Shown here piece by piece: positions 1 to 11,351 of a stretch of 64,000 nt of DNA (position 1 is the stretch's first letter; the number at the start of each line of letters is the position of its first letter). The notes beneath the pieces were generated by a model. That model saw only the letters and a list, made by a program, of their open reading frames with translations, ran no database searches and was not told the origin of the DNA. Both the position numbers and the translations under genes were made by a program. Source of the DNA: Misgurnus anguillicaudatus (Eukaryota; Chordata; Actinopteri; Cypriniformes; Cobitidae); assembly GCF_027580225.2 (NCBI RefSeq), contig NC_073342.2:13427001-13491000 (forward strand). The letters run 5' to 3'.

Positions 1-282
1 AAACTGAGACAGACCAGAAAAATCAAGGGGGTAAAGTGAACCAGCTCGGGGTAAACTGATCCACTTACTTTTTCCACTCTGAAACTACCATAACAGCACA
101 TATTGTAACAGATAAAATCCTGACGGCTAGCTTGACAACCACACATTCCAGAACTAATGTTGGACTAGTAAAAGAATCAAGGGGATTGGTCAATTAAGAA
201 CATTATTTTTCTAAACACTTGAAAGTACAGTAACTCTGAACCAAAATCAAATACAACATAATATAATTCAAAAGTTCTATTT

Positions 283-458
283 TTTGGCCAGTTTTTGCCT
301 TTATTTAAAAGTGAGTTTTGGAGAGGACAGGAAAGGACAGGGAGGAGAGAAGGGTATTGGATCGGCAAATGACCACGAGCCGGGAATCGAACTCGGGTCC
401 CAGAAAGTGTGAAAGCACCACATGTCGGAGCGCTGCCCACTATACACCATTGGCTCTG
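283..458 (-). mobile_element. tRNA-derived SINE (family A, copy 1)
   Basis: Read on the minus strand it begins with a tRNA-like head: an A-box-like segment near 450-435 and a B box GGTTCGATTCC-like run (ACCCGAGTTCGATTCCCGG) near 380-400. A CT-rich body follows, and it ends in AAATAAAGGCAAAAAC. The same head, body and tail recur at 4119-4283 (minus) and 54261-54448 (plus), which defines a SINE family in this window. No clear target duplication was found for this copy, so it is probably older. Confidence 0.75.
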
Positions 459-629
459 ACAATTACATTTTTTTTAATTAACATTTAAATGACATATAGA
501 ACCAGTTAGATTAGAACACAGTCTGGGGGTCAGAACAAAGGACCCTTAGAGCCAGCTAGTGTCTGCAGGTCAGCGCAAAAGACAATTAGAACCATCTATC
601 AATATTTCTATCCCTTGCAGCTGCTCTTA

Positions 630-1148
630 CTGTGGGTTCACACCAGACGCGAGTCCAACGATTTGCGCAAGTAGACCACATCCAAAGTCAATGCAAAGAC
701 ACGATCAGACGCATCCTCGCCTGGGGCGATGCGAATGACGCCACATGAGCAGAGCATTTGCCGCGAAAACACGCACCATCCACCTCAAACACGTCTTCAC
801 CCAAGTCGAAAACATTCATCTCGAGCGAAAAACCTGCATGACACAATGTTAAATCCCGCGAGTAATCTAGAGTGAGTAATGCTACGTACACACCAAATGC
901 GGGGCATCACGTTACTTGATCTAGATTACTCGCAGGATTTAACATTGTGTCATGCGAGTTGAATATTTTCAAATTGGGCGAAGACGTGTTTGCGGCGAAT
1001 AGCGCGTGTTTTCGTGGCAAACGCGCCACCCATATCACGTCATTCACATCGCCGCATGCGGGGACGTGTCTGGTTGCGTCTTTGCATTGACTTTGTATGT
1101 AATCTACTTGCGCAAATTGTTGAACTTGTGTCTGGTGTGAACCCACAG
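630..1148. mobile_element. 519-bp foldback MITE, TA target duplication
   Basis: The ends are perfect inverted copies of CTGTGGGTTCACACCAGAC, and TA flanks both sides (628-629 and 1149-1150). The arms (630-876 and about 907-1148) are imperfect complements of each other over nearly their whole length, so the transcript or single strand would fold into a long hairpin. The TA duplication suggests a Tc1/mariner-like or similar TA-inserting transposase, but no coding sequence is present. Confidence 0.7.
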
Positions 1149-1186
1149 TACCATGATGCCTCGCGTTTGGTGTGTACGTAGCATTA
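877..1186. mobile_element. second inverted-end element sharing an arm with the 630-1148 foldback
   Basis: A 34-bp end starting TAATGCTACGTACACACCAA (877-910) is repeated inverted at 1153-1186 with about three mismatches. The left end sits in the loop of the 630-1148 palindrome and the right end lies just outside its right terminus. One full arm of the first element is therefore the interior of this one. Nesting or template-switch formation are both possible. Confidence 0.5.
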
Positions 1187-1855
1187 GAGACTTCTTTCCT
1201 TCCTTGACCTAAGCAGCTGCACTCTCCATCTCCTCAAGGGGTGTTTTTCCCCAGGCTGTCTTCCTGGTGTATTGACTAGGCATAATGGTTTTTCTGCAAT
1301 GTTTATAACATTAAAAATAAAACATATGTAATGTAATATTACATTAAAATATGTTTTAGACTAAACTGAACTTGTGCCTCATGTCTCACTTTACCCCACA
1401 GCATTTGTCTCACTTTACCCCACCACCACATTTTGGAAAAAAACTCTCTCTCTTGGAAATTCAGGCTAATCTTCAGCTAGCATCAACACAAGGTTTTATA
1501 TGTTGGTAGTTCATAAACATGTGTGATATAAGTTTTTCTACCTGAATCAATTTGCTTTGGCACAACAGCTGATTAAGTTGACAGCAAGAAAATTTACTTT
1601 TACAAGCAAAAAATATATTTTTGTGAAAAAAACATGCTAAACACAGCAGCATGAGGTCCTGTCCTTCATGGCCAAGGGGAAATTTGAGGGGCTTAAAAAC
1701 ATAATAGTCATAGGACCACAAATGTGTTCCGTTGCCTAGATACAGGGGGTGTCTCACTTTACCCGATGTCTCACTTTACCCCACTCTCCCCCTATGCCAA
1801 ATTTGGTGAAATTTGGCAGCATAATAAAGCAACATTAAGCCTTTGCTTTGAAAAC

Positions 1856-2000
1856 ACTTTCATGCATTTGGCTAACGCTTTTATCCAAAGCGACTTACAG
1901 TGCATTACAACTTATTTAATCGGTATGTGTGTTCCCTGGGTTCAAACCCATGACCTTTGCTAACCCAATGCTCTACCACTGAGCTATACAGGAGCACACC
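1856..2000 (-). mobile_element. tRNA-derived SINE (family B)
   Basis: On the minus strand there is a tRNA-like head with A box TAGCTCAGTGGTAGAGCAT and B box GGGTTTGAACCC, followed by a tail containing GTCGCTTTGGATAAAAGCG and CCAAATGCATG. Related copies or fragments are at 5195-5265, 16008-16046, 19560-19640 and 39835-39950. The tRNA-like part is a SINE promoter, not a functional tRNA gene, because the stems are degenerate and a tail follows immediately. Confidence 0.65.
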
Positions 2001-2009
2001 AGTTATGCC

Positions 2010-2640
2010 CTACAATGCTGCCTACAAAGATAACAGCTATGATTTGAAACTGAGACTCAACAGCCTTAGTAAGAGTCAGCCAGGCGAGCCTAAAATGGGC
2101 ATTTGTCCTCTCAACAACTGCACATCTTGTACTCTGATTTAATAATTATGCACATCAACCACGGTGTATTTTAAATGCCAATTTATCTTTTTTCGAATCA
2201 CCCCGCTGGTAGAGTTCAGTGTGGCACAGTGTGACATTCATCGGATCTCTGAACGTTGCATGTAACTTCCAAGATACCAGCAGGAAACAGATTACATCAA
2301 ACATCTGATTGGATGCTAACGCGAGTCTTTTTATTTCAATGACGACAATGTAAATAAGTACACAGGAACACATGCTGTGAGCGAAAATATATAGAACTAT
2401 ATAGCATGAAACCTTTTCTGAACATGTACGTGATTTTAACCCTCTGGGGTCCTTACTGTAGGTGATTTGGCATCCTTGAGCAGTTTTGACCTGCACGGAC
2501 ATTTAGGCCGTTTCAGTTGCTTAAAGTCTAATAACACTGCTTTCAGCACAAAGTCACTAATATAAGTCCACAAACCCATACAAGACATGTGTGCACAAGA
2601 CTTTTCAAAACTGGATCTAGTAGTCTAGAGTTTTTTCCAT
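2010..2640. other. gene-free stretch with probable repeat end
   Basis: No coding sequence is supported. The segment near 2436-2600, starting at CCCTCTGGGGTCC, resembles the beginning of a dispersed fish repeat I recognise only loosely. The rest shows no structure I can name. Confidence 0.3.
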
Positions 2641-3130
2641 AGACTGTGAAAAAAGATGGACGTAGTGTCTGTGACATCACCCATTGGTTTCTGAAGATGG
2701 TTTTTAAAGCTTAAAGCTATCGCCATCTTGCCCGCGCATCACTCGTGGATATACGAAAATGGGTAAAGAGGCGGGACGTGGGTGAAGCTGAGGTGACTGG
2801 TTGTTGAAACCACACCCGGCTAGCTCGACTCTAGTGACGGCAGTGGCTGTTCAACCGTCACTCAAGTGGCCACGCCCTTAATTATGCAGAACTTTAAGGC
2901 TTAATATAATTTTAACGGATGAGTTAAAATTCACCCCCCTCACAGTTGTCATGAAGGGCAAAATTAGCTATACAGACCAAAAACACTTTTTGTACCAGGC
3001 TGTAAACATATTATTTTCTACTGTAAAGTCGGCCATTTTAACATGGAGGTCTATGGGAATGACTCCCTTTTGGAGCCTGCCTCTAGTGGCCAGTCAATGA
3101 ATTACCCCTCGGTTTTTTCTTTAAAATTAT
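2640..3130. repeat. probable dispersed repeat (unclassified)
   Basis: Runs such as GTGACATCACCCATTGG, TTAATTATGCAGAACTTTAAG and CATGGAGGTCTATGGGAATG look like a common fish interspersed repeat. I see no inverted ends, no TSD and no second copy in this window, so the class is unknown. Confidence 0.3.
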
Positions 3131-3300
3131 GTGAAAATCATCCTGCCTACACTATGAATGACACCTGAGGAAACAAAGACTCACATATTGAGCTGCATAA
3201 TGAGCCTTTTGGGCAGGAATGCGAGAGGAAACTTTGTTTACTTTGTTTGTGGTTAATTTAAATTATAGCTAACAATATAATCCAAACAAATAAGGGTCAA

Positions 3301-3407
<107 letters not shown>

Positions 3408-3648
3408 AAAGCAGTTTTTATTATCATATGTTTAATAGAAAATCACGATTAAACTGGTTTCTGTAATTCTGTAATGAAAGGAATGCCTGGTGAGGCGTGT
3501 GACTGTGTGTATAATAAACTTGTTGTGCGAACACAGACGCGAATAAACAAGGTTTTAGGTGTCCCGTTTGCAATTGCGTCATTTATAAAAATAGCACAAA
3601 GTGCGTCAAATATGGTGTTTTGTGTGAACACGCATCATGTTTATTTTC

Positions 3649-4083
3649 TTAAAGGGACAATAAGTAGGATTTACCCCCATCTAGTTGTGAAATTGTATTT
3701 TGCATCGAAACGAATAGTGCTCTCTAGTGCCTCGCTTTTCCAAATGCGTGCTGCAACTACTGTAGCCATTATGTAGTCACTGATCTCTTTGTCCGTTGCA
3801 GCTGGTTCACGTGTTCTGAATGAAAATGCGTTGTGGAAACGTGTTGGTAGCCAAGTGCTTTTTGTCCCTCTCTTGCTATTATAGTTTATCAGTATGGCAG
3901 AACGACATGGAAGCCTCCTTGGACTTACCCGTTCAATGTAAGTAAAGAGAAAAAATTCAAACCTTACAAAGAAAAGTCAGATCACTGGCAGAGGTCATTT
4001 GACACCAACGAGGACATATTTATAGATAAAGACATTGATTTTAATTAATAAAACACTTAAAACCCTACTTACAGTCCCTTTAA
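3649..4083. mobile_element. TTAA-ended MITE
   Basis: The inverted ends TTAAAGGGACAATAAGTAGG (left) and the complement of AAAACCCTACTTACAGTCCC followed by TTTAA (right) define a 435-bp element. No coding sequence is visible; the 3474-3776 open frame crosses its left edge and is chance. The TTAA boundary suggests a TTAA-targeting (piggyBac/Kolobok-like) or related superfamily, not proven here. Confidence 0.65.
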
Positions 4084-4118
4084 TTATTTGGAGCGGACAC
4101 AAAAAAACTAGACACTTT

Positions 4119-4283
4119 TTTTGTTATATTTTTTGGCCAATTTTTGCCTTTATTTAACAGTGAGTTTAGGAGAGGACAGAAAAGTACAGGGAGGAGAGAG
4201 AGGGGTATTGGATCGGCAAATGACCACGAGCGAGAATCGAACTCGGGTCGCTGAAAGTGCGAAAGCACCACACGTCAGCTCCG
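4119..4283 (-). mobile_element. tRNA-derived SINE (family A, copy 2) with perfect 20-bp TSD
   Basis: This is the same family as 283-458, 5'-truncated by roughly 30 bp. It is flanked by identical direct repeats ACAAAAAAACTAGACACTTT at 4099-4118 and 4284-4303, the hallmark of LINE-mediated retroposition. The B box is present near 4235-4250. The intact duplication suggests a relatively young insertion. Confidence 0.92.
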
Positions 4284-4309
4284 ACAAAAAAACTAGACAC
4301 TTTAACGTT

Positions 4310-5190
4310 TAAATGACGTATAAATCATATCTGCATGTCCAAAATCAGCAGAGTAATCTAAGTTTCTTTACGCAAAGTGATTAAAAGAAAGAAACGGTTG
4401 CTGCACCCGCACCGCCATCGACCCCAGGAAGTTAAGTAAATGAGACTCATTGGATATTGAAAGTTTTCCTTTTATTTTGTAGCAGTCAATGCAATGATGT
4501 ATTTTATTTACATCTCAGCAAATATTGTTAGCTTGCATACACCTTGACAGTTTATCTACTTATTTGTTTTTCATACAGCAGGTAAATTGTCACAAAATAT
4601 AAAATAAATTACGAATTTGACCATTTGAATGCCAGCTGAGACAAAACCAATAATAATCTGAGTCATTTTATGCACGACTGGCAAGCACTTGCTCTCTCAG
4701 CTGAATGGTTATTTTCCCAAATTACTAAGACTCTATTTCTACTTCTATTAGGTGAAAGTTTGAGGTACCAGATACAACAACGCCAATGTGATCGTCTCCT
4801 CCATTTTGTTATGACGTCTTATTCAGACCAAGTAATTCAAAACAAATGATGTGTCTCAGTTTACCGCACTGACCGGTTTCCCTGCCACATACAGAGCCGA
4901 ATTAGCAGCGCTAGATTCCCAAAGCCTCAGTGCTAACTAGGATCTTATGGGCCTTGGTTGGAAAACATTAGGGGCTCTTTGGAAAGAAGAATTACATCAG
5001 ATGCATGCTTTGGGCTTATTAAGATTTCCCAAGACTCCTCACAGCATGGTATAGTACCAAAAACGCAGAGGATAATTTGATATTTAATTTGAAACAAGTC
5101 ATTTTGATAGCTTTAGAATAAGATGTAAGGCTTAATAGTGTAATGCATATATGATTTATACGTTTTTAAAGAAGTGTCCACTGTGAATGA
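4310..5190. other. low-copy stretch, no gene seen
   Basis: AT-rich sequence without a supported gene, RNA or recognisable element. Only a lone TGTCTCAGTTTACC motif near 4853 echoes the element at 25-1790. Confidence 0.5.
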
Positions 5191-5194
5191 GGTA

Positions 5195-5265
5195 TATGAG
5201 AGTGCTTGAATGTTGCTGTAAAGCTTTACATTAGCAGGAAACGCATCTGCCAAGTGCATGAATGT
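5195..5265. mobile_element. SINE family B tail fragment
   Basis: AGCAGGAAACGCATCTGCCA and AAGTGCATGAATGTA match the tail portion of the 1856-2000 SINE family. The head is missing. Confidence 0.4.
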
Positions 5266-5754
5266 ACATTTAGTTATTACTACAGTATGGGATGTCAAAA
5301 AAAAAAAAATTTCGGTCACAATAGCAACCTGCTACACGCCCTCCAGACCTTTGTGGAGACGTCCTGTGTGCCAACAGATGAATCAAATCACTTCAAATAT
5401 AAAGGCTGGTATTTTCCTGTCCTCCAACACAGGAAGCACATAATAACCGGGATGTGCTGAAGGTGTTTTGTCGCCGTCATATCTGTAATTTATCGCAGCC
5501 ACATTCCTTCCTCTTTTCTCTTCCCCCCTCCTAATTCTCCCTCCTACACGTCTAAACACTCCTACACATACCATATTCTTCAGCAAATGTCTCCGACAGA
5601 CATTTATTCATGCCAAACTGTCAATCATTGTCATAATAAACAAGAGATCACAATATGGACCACAGAGGTTAATATAATAACCGTCTGTCCATCAACTTCA
5701 GTGATAGATTGTTTGTTAACCAGCAGGGGTCAGTGTGGTTTCATACACGTGTGC
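5266..5754. other. low-copy stretch, no gene seen
   Basis: No coding or repeat structure is supported. A poly-A run at 5298-5309 and a pyrimidine-rich tract near 5505-5545 are the only notable compositions. Confidence 0.45.
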
Positions 5755-5765
5755 GCACGCACGCA

Positions 5766-5826
<61 letters not shown>

Positions 5827-5829
5827 ATG
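5755..5829. repeat. (CA)n microsatellite with GCAC-rich left flank
   Basis: A GCAC/GCGC-type flank at 5752-5769 grades into a pure CA run to 5820. The histidine/threonine-repeat reading frame across it is an artefact of the dinucleotide repeat. Confidence 0.95.
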
Positions 5830-7350
5830 TGCACAGGTACAGTTACTCTGAACCCGGTCACAGCCAAATGTGCCTCTCTTAACAGATGCCCTGTGTGAAA
5901 TAATTCATAGTGAAACCCGGCCCTCGTGGAGCGCCATACGCTGTGAACAATGGCCATCGTGTTTCAACAATCTCACAGTTCAGCAATACAAGTCTCTTAA
6001 CAGCGCAAGGGAGCGTCTATATTTAATATGTTCTTTAAACTCCAGCGGTTCGTTCGATTTTACACAGTGAAGAACAAATACAGAAGAGTATCACAGCAAG
6101 AGACACGATTTAAAAGCCTCTTACGGTTGTTTTTACCAGTAACAAACCTGATCTTCGGAGAAAACGTAACAGATTAAATGTGTGCAAGTTTCAAAGCGAG
6201 TGCGAGATGACCACGCAAGTTAGAAGATTGTGCATTTTGTTAGAAAGTGCAGCTCTGTCTCCATGGCCGTAGCCAGGGTTTGGAAATTTGTGAGGTCCAG
6301 TGGTATTAAGAGTTAACAAATGCTATCCAGGAGTAAAAAGTGCACTAAAATACACTTTAAGTACACTTAGTAAATGTACTATTTTGTGCACTAATTTTGT
6401 AGTTAATATACCAAAAAATGTATTTTTACCTGGGATCTTATGTATTCTGTTTAAACCTTTTTACCATTTTACACTTTGGATACATACTCTGTCTGTATGT
6501 TTTGAGGTGGCATTGTTATATTATCCCCTATTTATTAGATAACAATTTGTTATTTACTGTTAGAGGGGATAATTAATTTATTTTCATGCAACAATTATAG
6601 CATTATATTAATCGTTTTAATAAGCAATATTAGGCTATATAAACAAGAATATTGTTTAGTGCCCTTATGAATGTCAACTCCTAAAGTGAATGAAATGTTT
6701 ACATATTTGGCATATTTTTTTATTTTAACCCAACTGTTCTACATCTTTATGTGTTATTTCTACTTATTTTTAGTGTTGAAATCATTTCTTACATACATAA
6801 TCATGATGATGATTGTGTGTGTCTTACCGAATGTAGTATCAGGTCAGCAATAACCTGCCCACGCTGAATGATGCCCCATTTGGTTATTGTTTAGGTGCTG
6901 GTCACTCTGTGTTGCCAGATATTAGTACGAAAACAAACAAAGTAGTTTGTTTAAACCTTGTCGGAAACATCGCTAACACAAACCTGCACACTCTCACCTT
7001 ATAAATTTCCCAAAGTGCCACATTAATTGGATTTTTCACATTGGGATCTGGCAACATTGCGAATGCTGCACCGGCATCCGCCAGTGTCTCACAGCTGTTT
7101 GAGCCAATCTCCGTTATTTTACACAAAACTGTACAGTAAACTGTCCAAACTTAATTTTACATGCGGATGCCAATAGGAGTCATTTAAAAGTAATAATTAT
7201 TCATTCAGAAAAATTCACATTTTAGTGAGCTTGTGTCCACTGAGTCTGTATGGGGCTCACTGAGGTTTAGATTTGTTGAGAATTGAATTGCCCATTATTG
7301 TAATTTTATAATTAGTATACCATTAGTATACCACTATACCATTTCACCTC
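5830..7350. other. mostly low-copy stretch, no gene seen
   Basis: No gene is supported. Two possible repeat traces occur: GGCCGTAGCCAGGGTTT near 6265, which resembles an hAT-type terminus, and 6320-6440, rich in TGCACTAAAATACACTTTAAG-like steps, which looks like a degraded palindromic repeat. Neither has a confirmed second end. Confidence 0.4.
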
Positions 7351-7351
7351 G

Positions 7352-7850
7352 GTCAGAGGCGTCATGCCCATTCAAACTGAAGGGGCACGTGCCCCCTTGG
7401 TTTTTTTGAGCCAAATGGATTTTGCATGCAACCTCAAAATCAAAGATGCTTTCCAGGAAAATGTTCTTCTATAAAATATAAACATACAAATCTATCAAAT
7501 GAAAGAACAGACCCTTTGCTTTCAAACAAATAAACAAAATGAAAAAAAAAAACATTTCTCTTTGAATAAATAAGGGTAGGTTTCTTTAAAAAGACCAAAT
7601 TTTGAGCAAAAAGCTAAAATAATTGCATTTTTGTAAAGGAATTTTGTTAGAGATCAGATTACAAAAGGTTATCAAAACATACACAGAGTTTTAAATGTTG
7701 AACAATTTGTTTTGGCCTCAGTTTTTTTATAGTGGATAATAGAGGAATTACAGATTATCGTAAAAACTCATCAGAAAAGAGTAATTGGCAGGGAAATGTT
7801 TTTCTTAATTGACGAGATAACTCATCAATGGTGGGGAAAGAGTTAAAATT
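7352..7850. mobile_element. degraded non-autonomous element (family with GGCGAGATAACTCGTCA-type end)
   Basis: The right portion (about 7780-7848) ends ATTGACGAGATAACTCATCA then GGGGAAAGAGTTAA, matching the inverted end of the elements at 42842-43391, 62959-63175 and about 60590-61030. The inner part shares TTCTATAAAATATAAACATA and an ACAAATAAACAAA tract with the 42.8 kb copy in inverse orientation. The left end is replaced by CAGAGGCGTCATGCCCATTC, which may belong to another element. Confidence 0.5.
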
Positions 7851-7859
7851 GCCATTTCA

Positions 7860-8280
7860 TAGGTGTGAGCAAAAGTTTGGCATTTTGGGGTGTGTCCATT
7901 TAAATGCAAATAACCTGATAAAAATGCAAACACTGATCACCATAATGGTGGTTTGTTTAAATTGAAACTCAATTGTACTGTCAATTATTATCTCTCTTTG
8001 CACTAAATGGCAGTGCCGTGGTTGGATAGTGCAGATAAAGGGGCAGTATTATCCTCTTCTGACATCACAAGGGTGCCACATTTCAATGAGCTATTTTTTC
8101 ACATGCTTGTTGAGACTTTTTGTTAACATGAAATTTACTAAAGTATCCAAGCTCAAAACATTTGTGATCTGTTACAACCCCCTGACTTATAATGTAAGGA
8201 GTTTGTAATATCAGCAAAAATAAACTAGTATTCTATCTTGGTGTCTTTAATATAGTATTTTCATTGTAAAATAATTTCAA
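7860..8280. other. gene-free, partly repeat-like
   Basis: TTTAAATGCAAATAACCTGATAA and the GACATCACAAGG context resemble internal parts of the MITE at 38481-38936, but the ends are not visible. Otherwise nothing is recognised. Confidence 0.3.
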
Positions 8281-8284
8281 AAGC

Positions 8285-8610
8285 ACCCATCCTCAGTGCG
8301 TAGTACTGTTGCCTCACAGCAAAAAGGTCCATTGTTTGGCTAGGTCAAGTGGCTTTTCTGTGTGGAGTTTGCATGTTCTTCTTGTGACAGTGTGGGTTTA
8401 CTCTGGGTACTCCGGTTTCCTCCCACAAGCCAAAAACATTCAAGTAAGTTGAATTGGAGATATACTGTATTCCCCCTCCCCAACCAGTGCATGGATTAAC
8501 TTGTGTGGATCAACTTCTGTATGAATTAACAGGTTCTTGCCATGAATATAGCCATAGATGCTGGAATAGGCCCAATAAAAAATAAAAAATAAATAAATAA
8601 ATAAAGAATG
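8285..8610 (+). mobile_element. DANA-like tRNA-derived SINE
   Basis: A head with GTTGCCTCACAGCAAAAAGGTC is followed by TGTGTGGAGTTTGCATGTTC and CTCCGGTTTCCTCCCACA, then CCAAAAACATTCAAG. It ends in CCCAATAAAAAATAAAAAAT and (AAAT)n. This order is characteristic of the DANA/zebrafish-type SINE. It is diverged and internally shortened, and no TSD was evident. Confidence 0.7.
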
Positions 8611-8856
8611 AATGAAATGCATCCATCCAAACAGTTTGCAGATAACTCGCAGTCACATTTGGATGTGTCGGTCATAATGGCCAATCATATAACTACACAG
8701 GCTTGAATTTAAATAAATGAGCGCTCATCACAGCATTTACTTTCAAGCTATTTGGTACAACTGGAGTTAAAGTAAACATATTCAACTTTATTACCTTGCT
8801 AACCAAGTTTGGCATTGAATTGCTTTCAGGTGTGGAATTGAGACTAACTGCATGGT

Positions 8857-9575
8857 GCTCGGTTCTTTCTTTCTACTTAATCACGCCTCTACTTTCTATC
8901 TCATAGCACACCCAACCATACAATCACACATTGCGGACCCACACACACACATGGCCTGAAATGCTAATGTATATCTTTGATGTATCTTCCTATTGGAGTG
9001 AGGAAGCAGGGAGTTGCGAGGAATTTAGATGCCGTTGTGCACTTTCAAGCTTTCTCAGCAGGGTCCTGGGCCAGAAATCTCTGTGGGCAAGACTGTCCCA
9101 AATAAGCCCCAGCACTTGTACTTAATTTAATATTGTTGAAAACTATTAAGTGCTGCTTAACAACTTCAACATTACTTTAGGTTTAATCCTAATTGCTACT
9201 TTCTGTGCTGTATTTTAAAAAGTGGTATCTTATTCAAATACCCATAATCCAGATTAACTGCTACAGTAAATGCTTTTGTAATAGCAGTATTGAAATTAAA
9301 TGATCGTCATCAATATAAATACATCATTTATTTAAATTAGGCCTAAAAAGTAACAAAACGTAATGCCTTGCGTGCCGCAAACAATTTTGGCCATGTTGCC
9401 ACTTGCGAAAAGCATCATAGAAATTGCATCCCTGATCTTTGTGTCCTTTAATAAATAGTTTACCCCAAAATAAATATTCTGTCATCATTTACTCACCCTT
9501 ATGTTCTAAACCTGCACTGTAAAAAAAGATTTGTTGGTTCAAAAGTAAGCTTAATATTTTTGGTTAATTCAAGGT
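8857..9575. repeat. direct duplication, copy A
   Basis: This aligns in the same orientation with 13412-14060, sharing CTTTCTTTCTACTTAATCA, ACCCAACCATACAATCACAC, TTGATGTATCTTCCTATTGG, ATACCCATAATCCAGATTAA and CGCAAACAATTTTGG, all in the same order. The copies are diverged and carry indels. The shared region runs into the start of a TTAAAGGGATAGTT-type MITE, so the MITE was there before duplication; in this copy the rest of the MITE is lost. Confidence 0.85.
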
Positions 9576-10236
9576 GTGAAATTGAGACTAGTATTGAAAT
9601 CCAATACTATTCTGTACAGCACAGCATCTCCCATGATGCAATGCAACAAAAACGTTTTATTATATGCAACCCTGGCCCATCCTTGTAAAATATGGATTTG
9701 TTGGCTGTGGATGTTGTTTTTGTACTTTATAGATGGGTGGTCTGGTCTGTAAGAAGTAAGATGTCTGGCAAACTCAAGGTTGTGACCATGTCATTGGCTA
9801 ACAAGCTCTTTCTGATCTCATCTAGATGACCAATAGGAGTGAAGGGTGGAAAGCAAGCACACTTCTAACCAGAGGAAATCAATGCGATTGCTTCTTGGCA
9901 TGAGTCTTGAGAATGGGCATGATTAGTTTAATTGGCTAACGATCCAAAAGCCTTAATCCTTAGCGAGCTGCCCAATCCCCGACTGAATCTGGCCTCCAGA
10001 TCCGGAAGAAGAGTAAACCAAAGAGACTTCCAAGTCTCTAGACTGGCTAATATGGTTAGCATTAATAGCATCTGCTGTTGAACTAATGTGATGATGTGTA
10101 GCTTGACTGTAGACTCAACAACAACAAGTTAACAAACAAACAAAACAATCAATAGAACTATGCATTTGTTTTTATAAAATGTATACATTTAAGAAATGTA
10201 AAGCAAATTTAAACATTCCTCTTCAACCAAATAGAG
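9576..10236. other. low-copy stretch, no gene seen
   Basis: No supported gene or element. It includes a short CAACAAACAAACAAAC-like tract near 10115-10150. Confidence 0.45.
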
Positions 10237-10238
10237 TA

Positions 10239-10565
10239 TTAAAGCAACACCAAAGAGTTTTTTTTTACCTTAAAATAACGTTTCCAAAAAAGTTTCAGTG
10301 GTTCATCCACTCAAAACAGGGTGAATGGCACTTTCACATTCGCCTTGCAGCCCTCTAACGGCCAAAACCGCATTAAAGAAGTTTCCAACCGTCGTGTAGT
10401 GGTCCTGTAGTTCGAGTGAAAACTACAAAAACTTGCTTTACGGCAGACCTACAATCCAATCAGAGCCAGCTATGTTGCAGTATTTATTACGACAGTGCTA
10501 ATGAACAATTACGCGTCTAACCTGTAGGGGGAGCAAAGAGCAATAACTCTTTAGTGTTGCTTTAA
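10239..10565. mobile_element. TTAA-flanked MITE
   Basis: The inverted ends AAAGCAACACCAAAGAGTT (left) and the complement of AACTCTTTAGTGTTGCTTT (right) agree at all but one position. TTAA lies at both boundaries (10239-10242 and 10562-10565). It abuts the next TTAA element directly and shares its boundary tetranucleotide. Confidence 0.75.
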
Positions 10566-11298
10566 AGGTCCCGTTTTTTCTGATCCCATTTTTCAAACTT
10601 TAGTTAGTGTGTAATGTTGCTGTTAGAGCATAAATAATACCTGTAAAATGTTAAAGCTAAAAGTTCAGTGCCAGGCGATATATTTTCTTGAACAGAATTC
10701 GCCTTTTAAAGCCTACAGTGAACGGCAGGTTTGGACTACAGCCCTACTTCCTGGTTGAATGATGTCAATATAATGCTGCGTTCCAGGCAACCTGTAACCC
10801 GTAAATTACGACTTCGAAACCATGAGTCACGACTCTGAACTGGGAGTACATCGATCTAGTATGAGTTCATGGGTGGGAAGTCACGGGTTTGACTGCCGTT
10901 CCAGTGCACTTTCACAGGTAGAAGGTTGTAAAAACACGGGTTACAGGCTGGGATGCATAGAGTTGTGAGTCGTGGTTTTGAAGTCATAATTCACGGGCTC
11001 AAAAACTTGCCTGGAACGCAGCATAAGAGTGTTTGACTAAACTAAGCTAATCTGCTGTCGAATCATAACACACTAAACAAACTACACAATCAAAACTCGT
11101 TATTTCTGAAGAAGGGACTTCATAGAACAAGGAAGACATCAACCCGTTTTTAGGACAGTAAAAACAGTGGTATACAGATAAGTAAATTGTGTGAAAAATA
11201 CTGAATTTTTTTTTACACGTGAAACATGAACACATGTTATATTGCACACTATACACACAATCAAAGCTTCAAAACCACAGAAAGAATGGGATCTTTAA
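10562..11298. mobile_element. TTAA-ended element split by a Harbinger MITE
   Basis: The left end TTAAAGGTCCCGTTTTTTC and the right end (complement of GAATGGGATCTTTAA) form short inverted termini with TTAA on both sides. The internal motif AACAGAATTCGCCTTTTAAA and the flanks are typical of a common fish repeat. The element is interrupted at 10774-11023 by a later insertion. No coding capacity. Confidence 0.65.
10774..11023. mobile_element. PIF/Harbinger-type MITE with TAA TSD
   Basis: Perfect 17-bp inverted ends TGCTGCGTTCCAGGCAA are flanked by TAA at 10771-10773 and 11024-11026. A three-base TWA target duplication is characteristic of PIF/Harbinger. The interior shows further palindromy (TCACGACTC and GAGTCGTG, ACGGGTT/AACCCGT). 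Being inside 10562-11298, it is the younger of the two. Confidence 0.85.
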
Positions 11299-11351
11299 CA
11301 TTGATGATGTTATCGCAATATAAGCGCAGCAACAAAGATATTAGATATAAC

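Larger units (their letters stand above)
25..1790. mobile_element. composite element with GGGGTAAAGTGA-type inverted ends
   Basis: The left edge (about 30-61) carries two spaced copies of a GGGGTAAAGTGA-like motif. The right edge (about 1745-1787) carries two copies of the reverse complement, TCTCACTTTACCCC, and another pair lies at 1383-1421. The arrangement suggests one old non-autonomous DNA element with doubled terminal motifs that later received a SINE (283-458) and foldback elements (630-1186). No target duplication was identified, so the boundaries are approximate. An isolated related motif occurs near 4855. Confidence 0.4.

Noticed and set aside
1940..1997. Functional tRNA gene on the minus strand
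   Set aside because: A and B boxes are present, but the stems are degenerate and a SINE tail follows; several diverged copies exist in the window.
5730..5957. Frames with His-Thr or Val-Cys repeats
   Set aside because: They are translations of the CA microsatellite.
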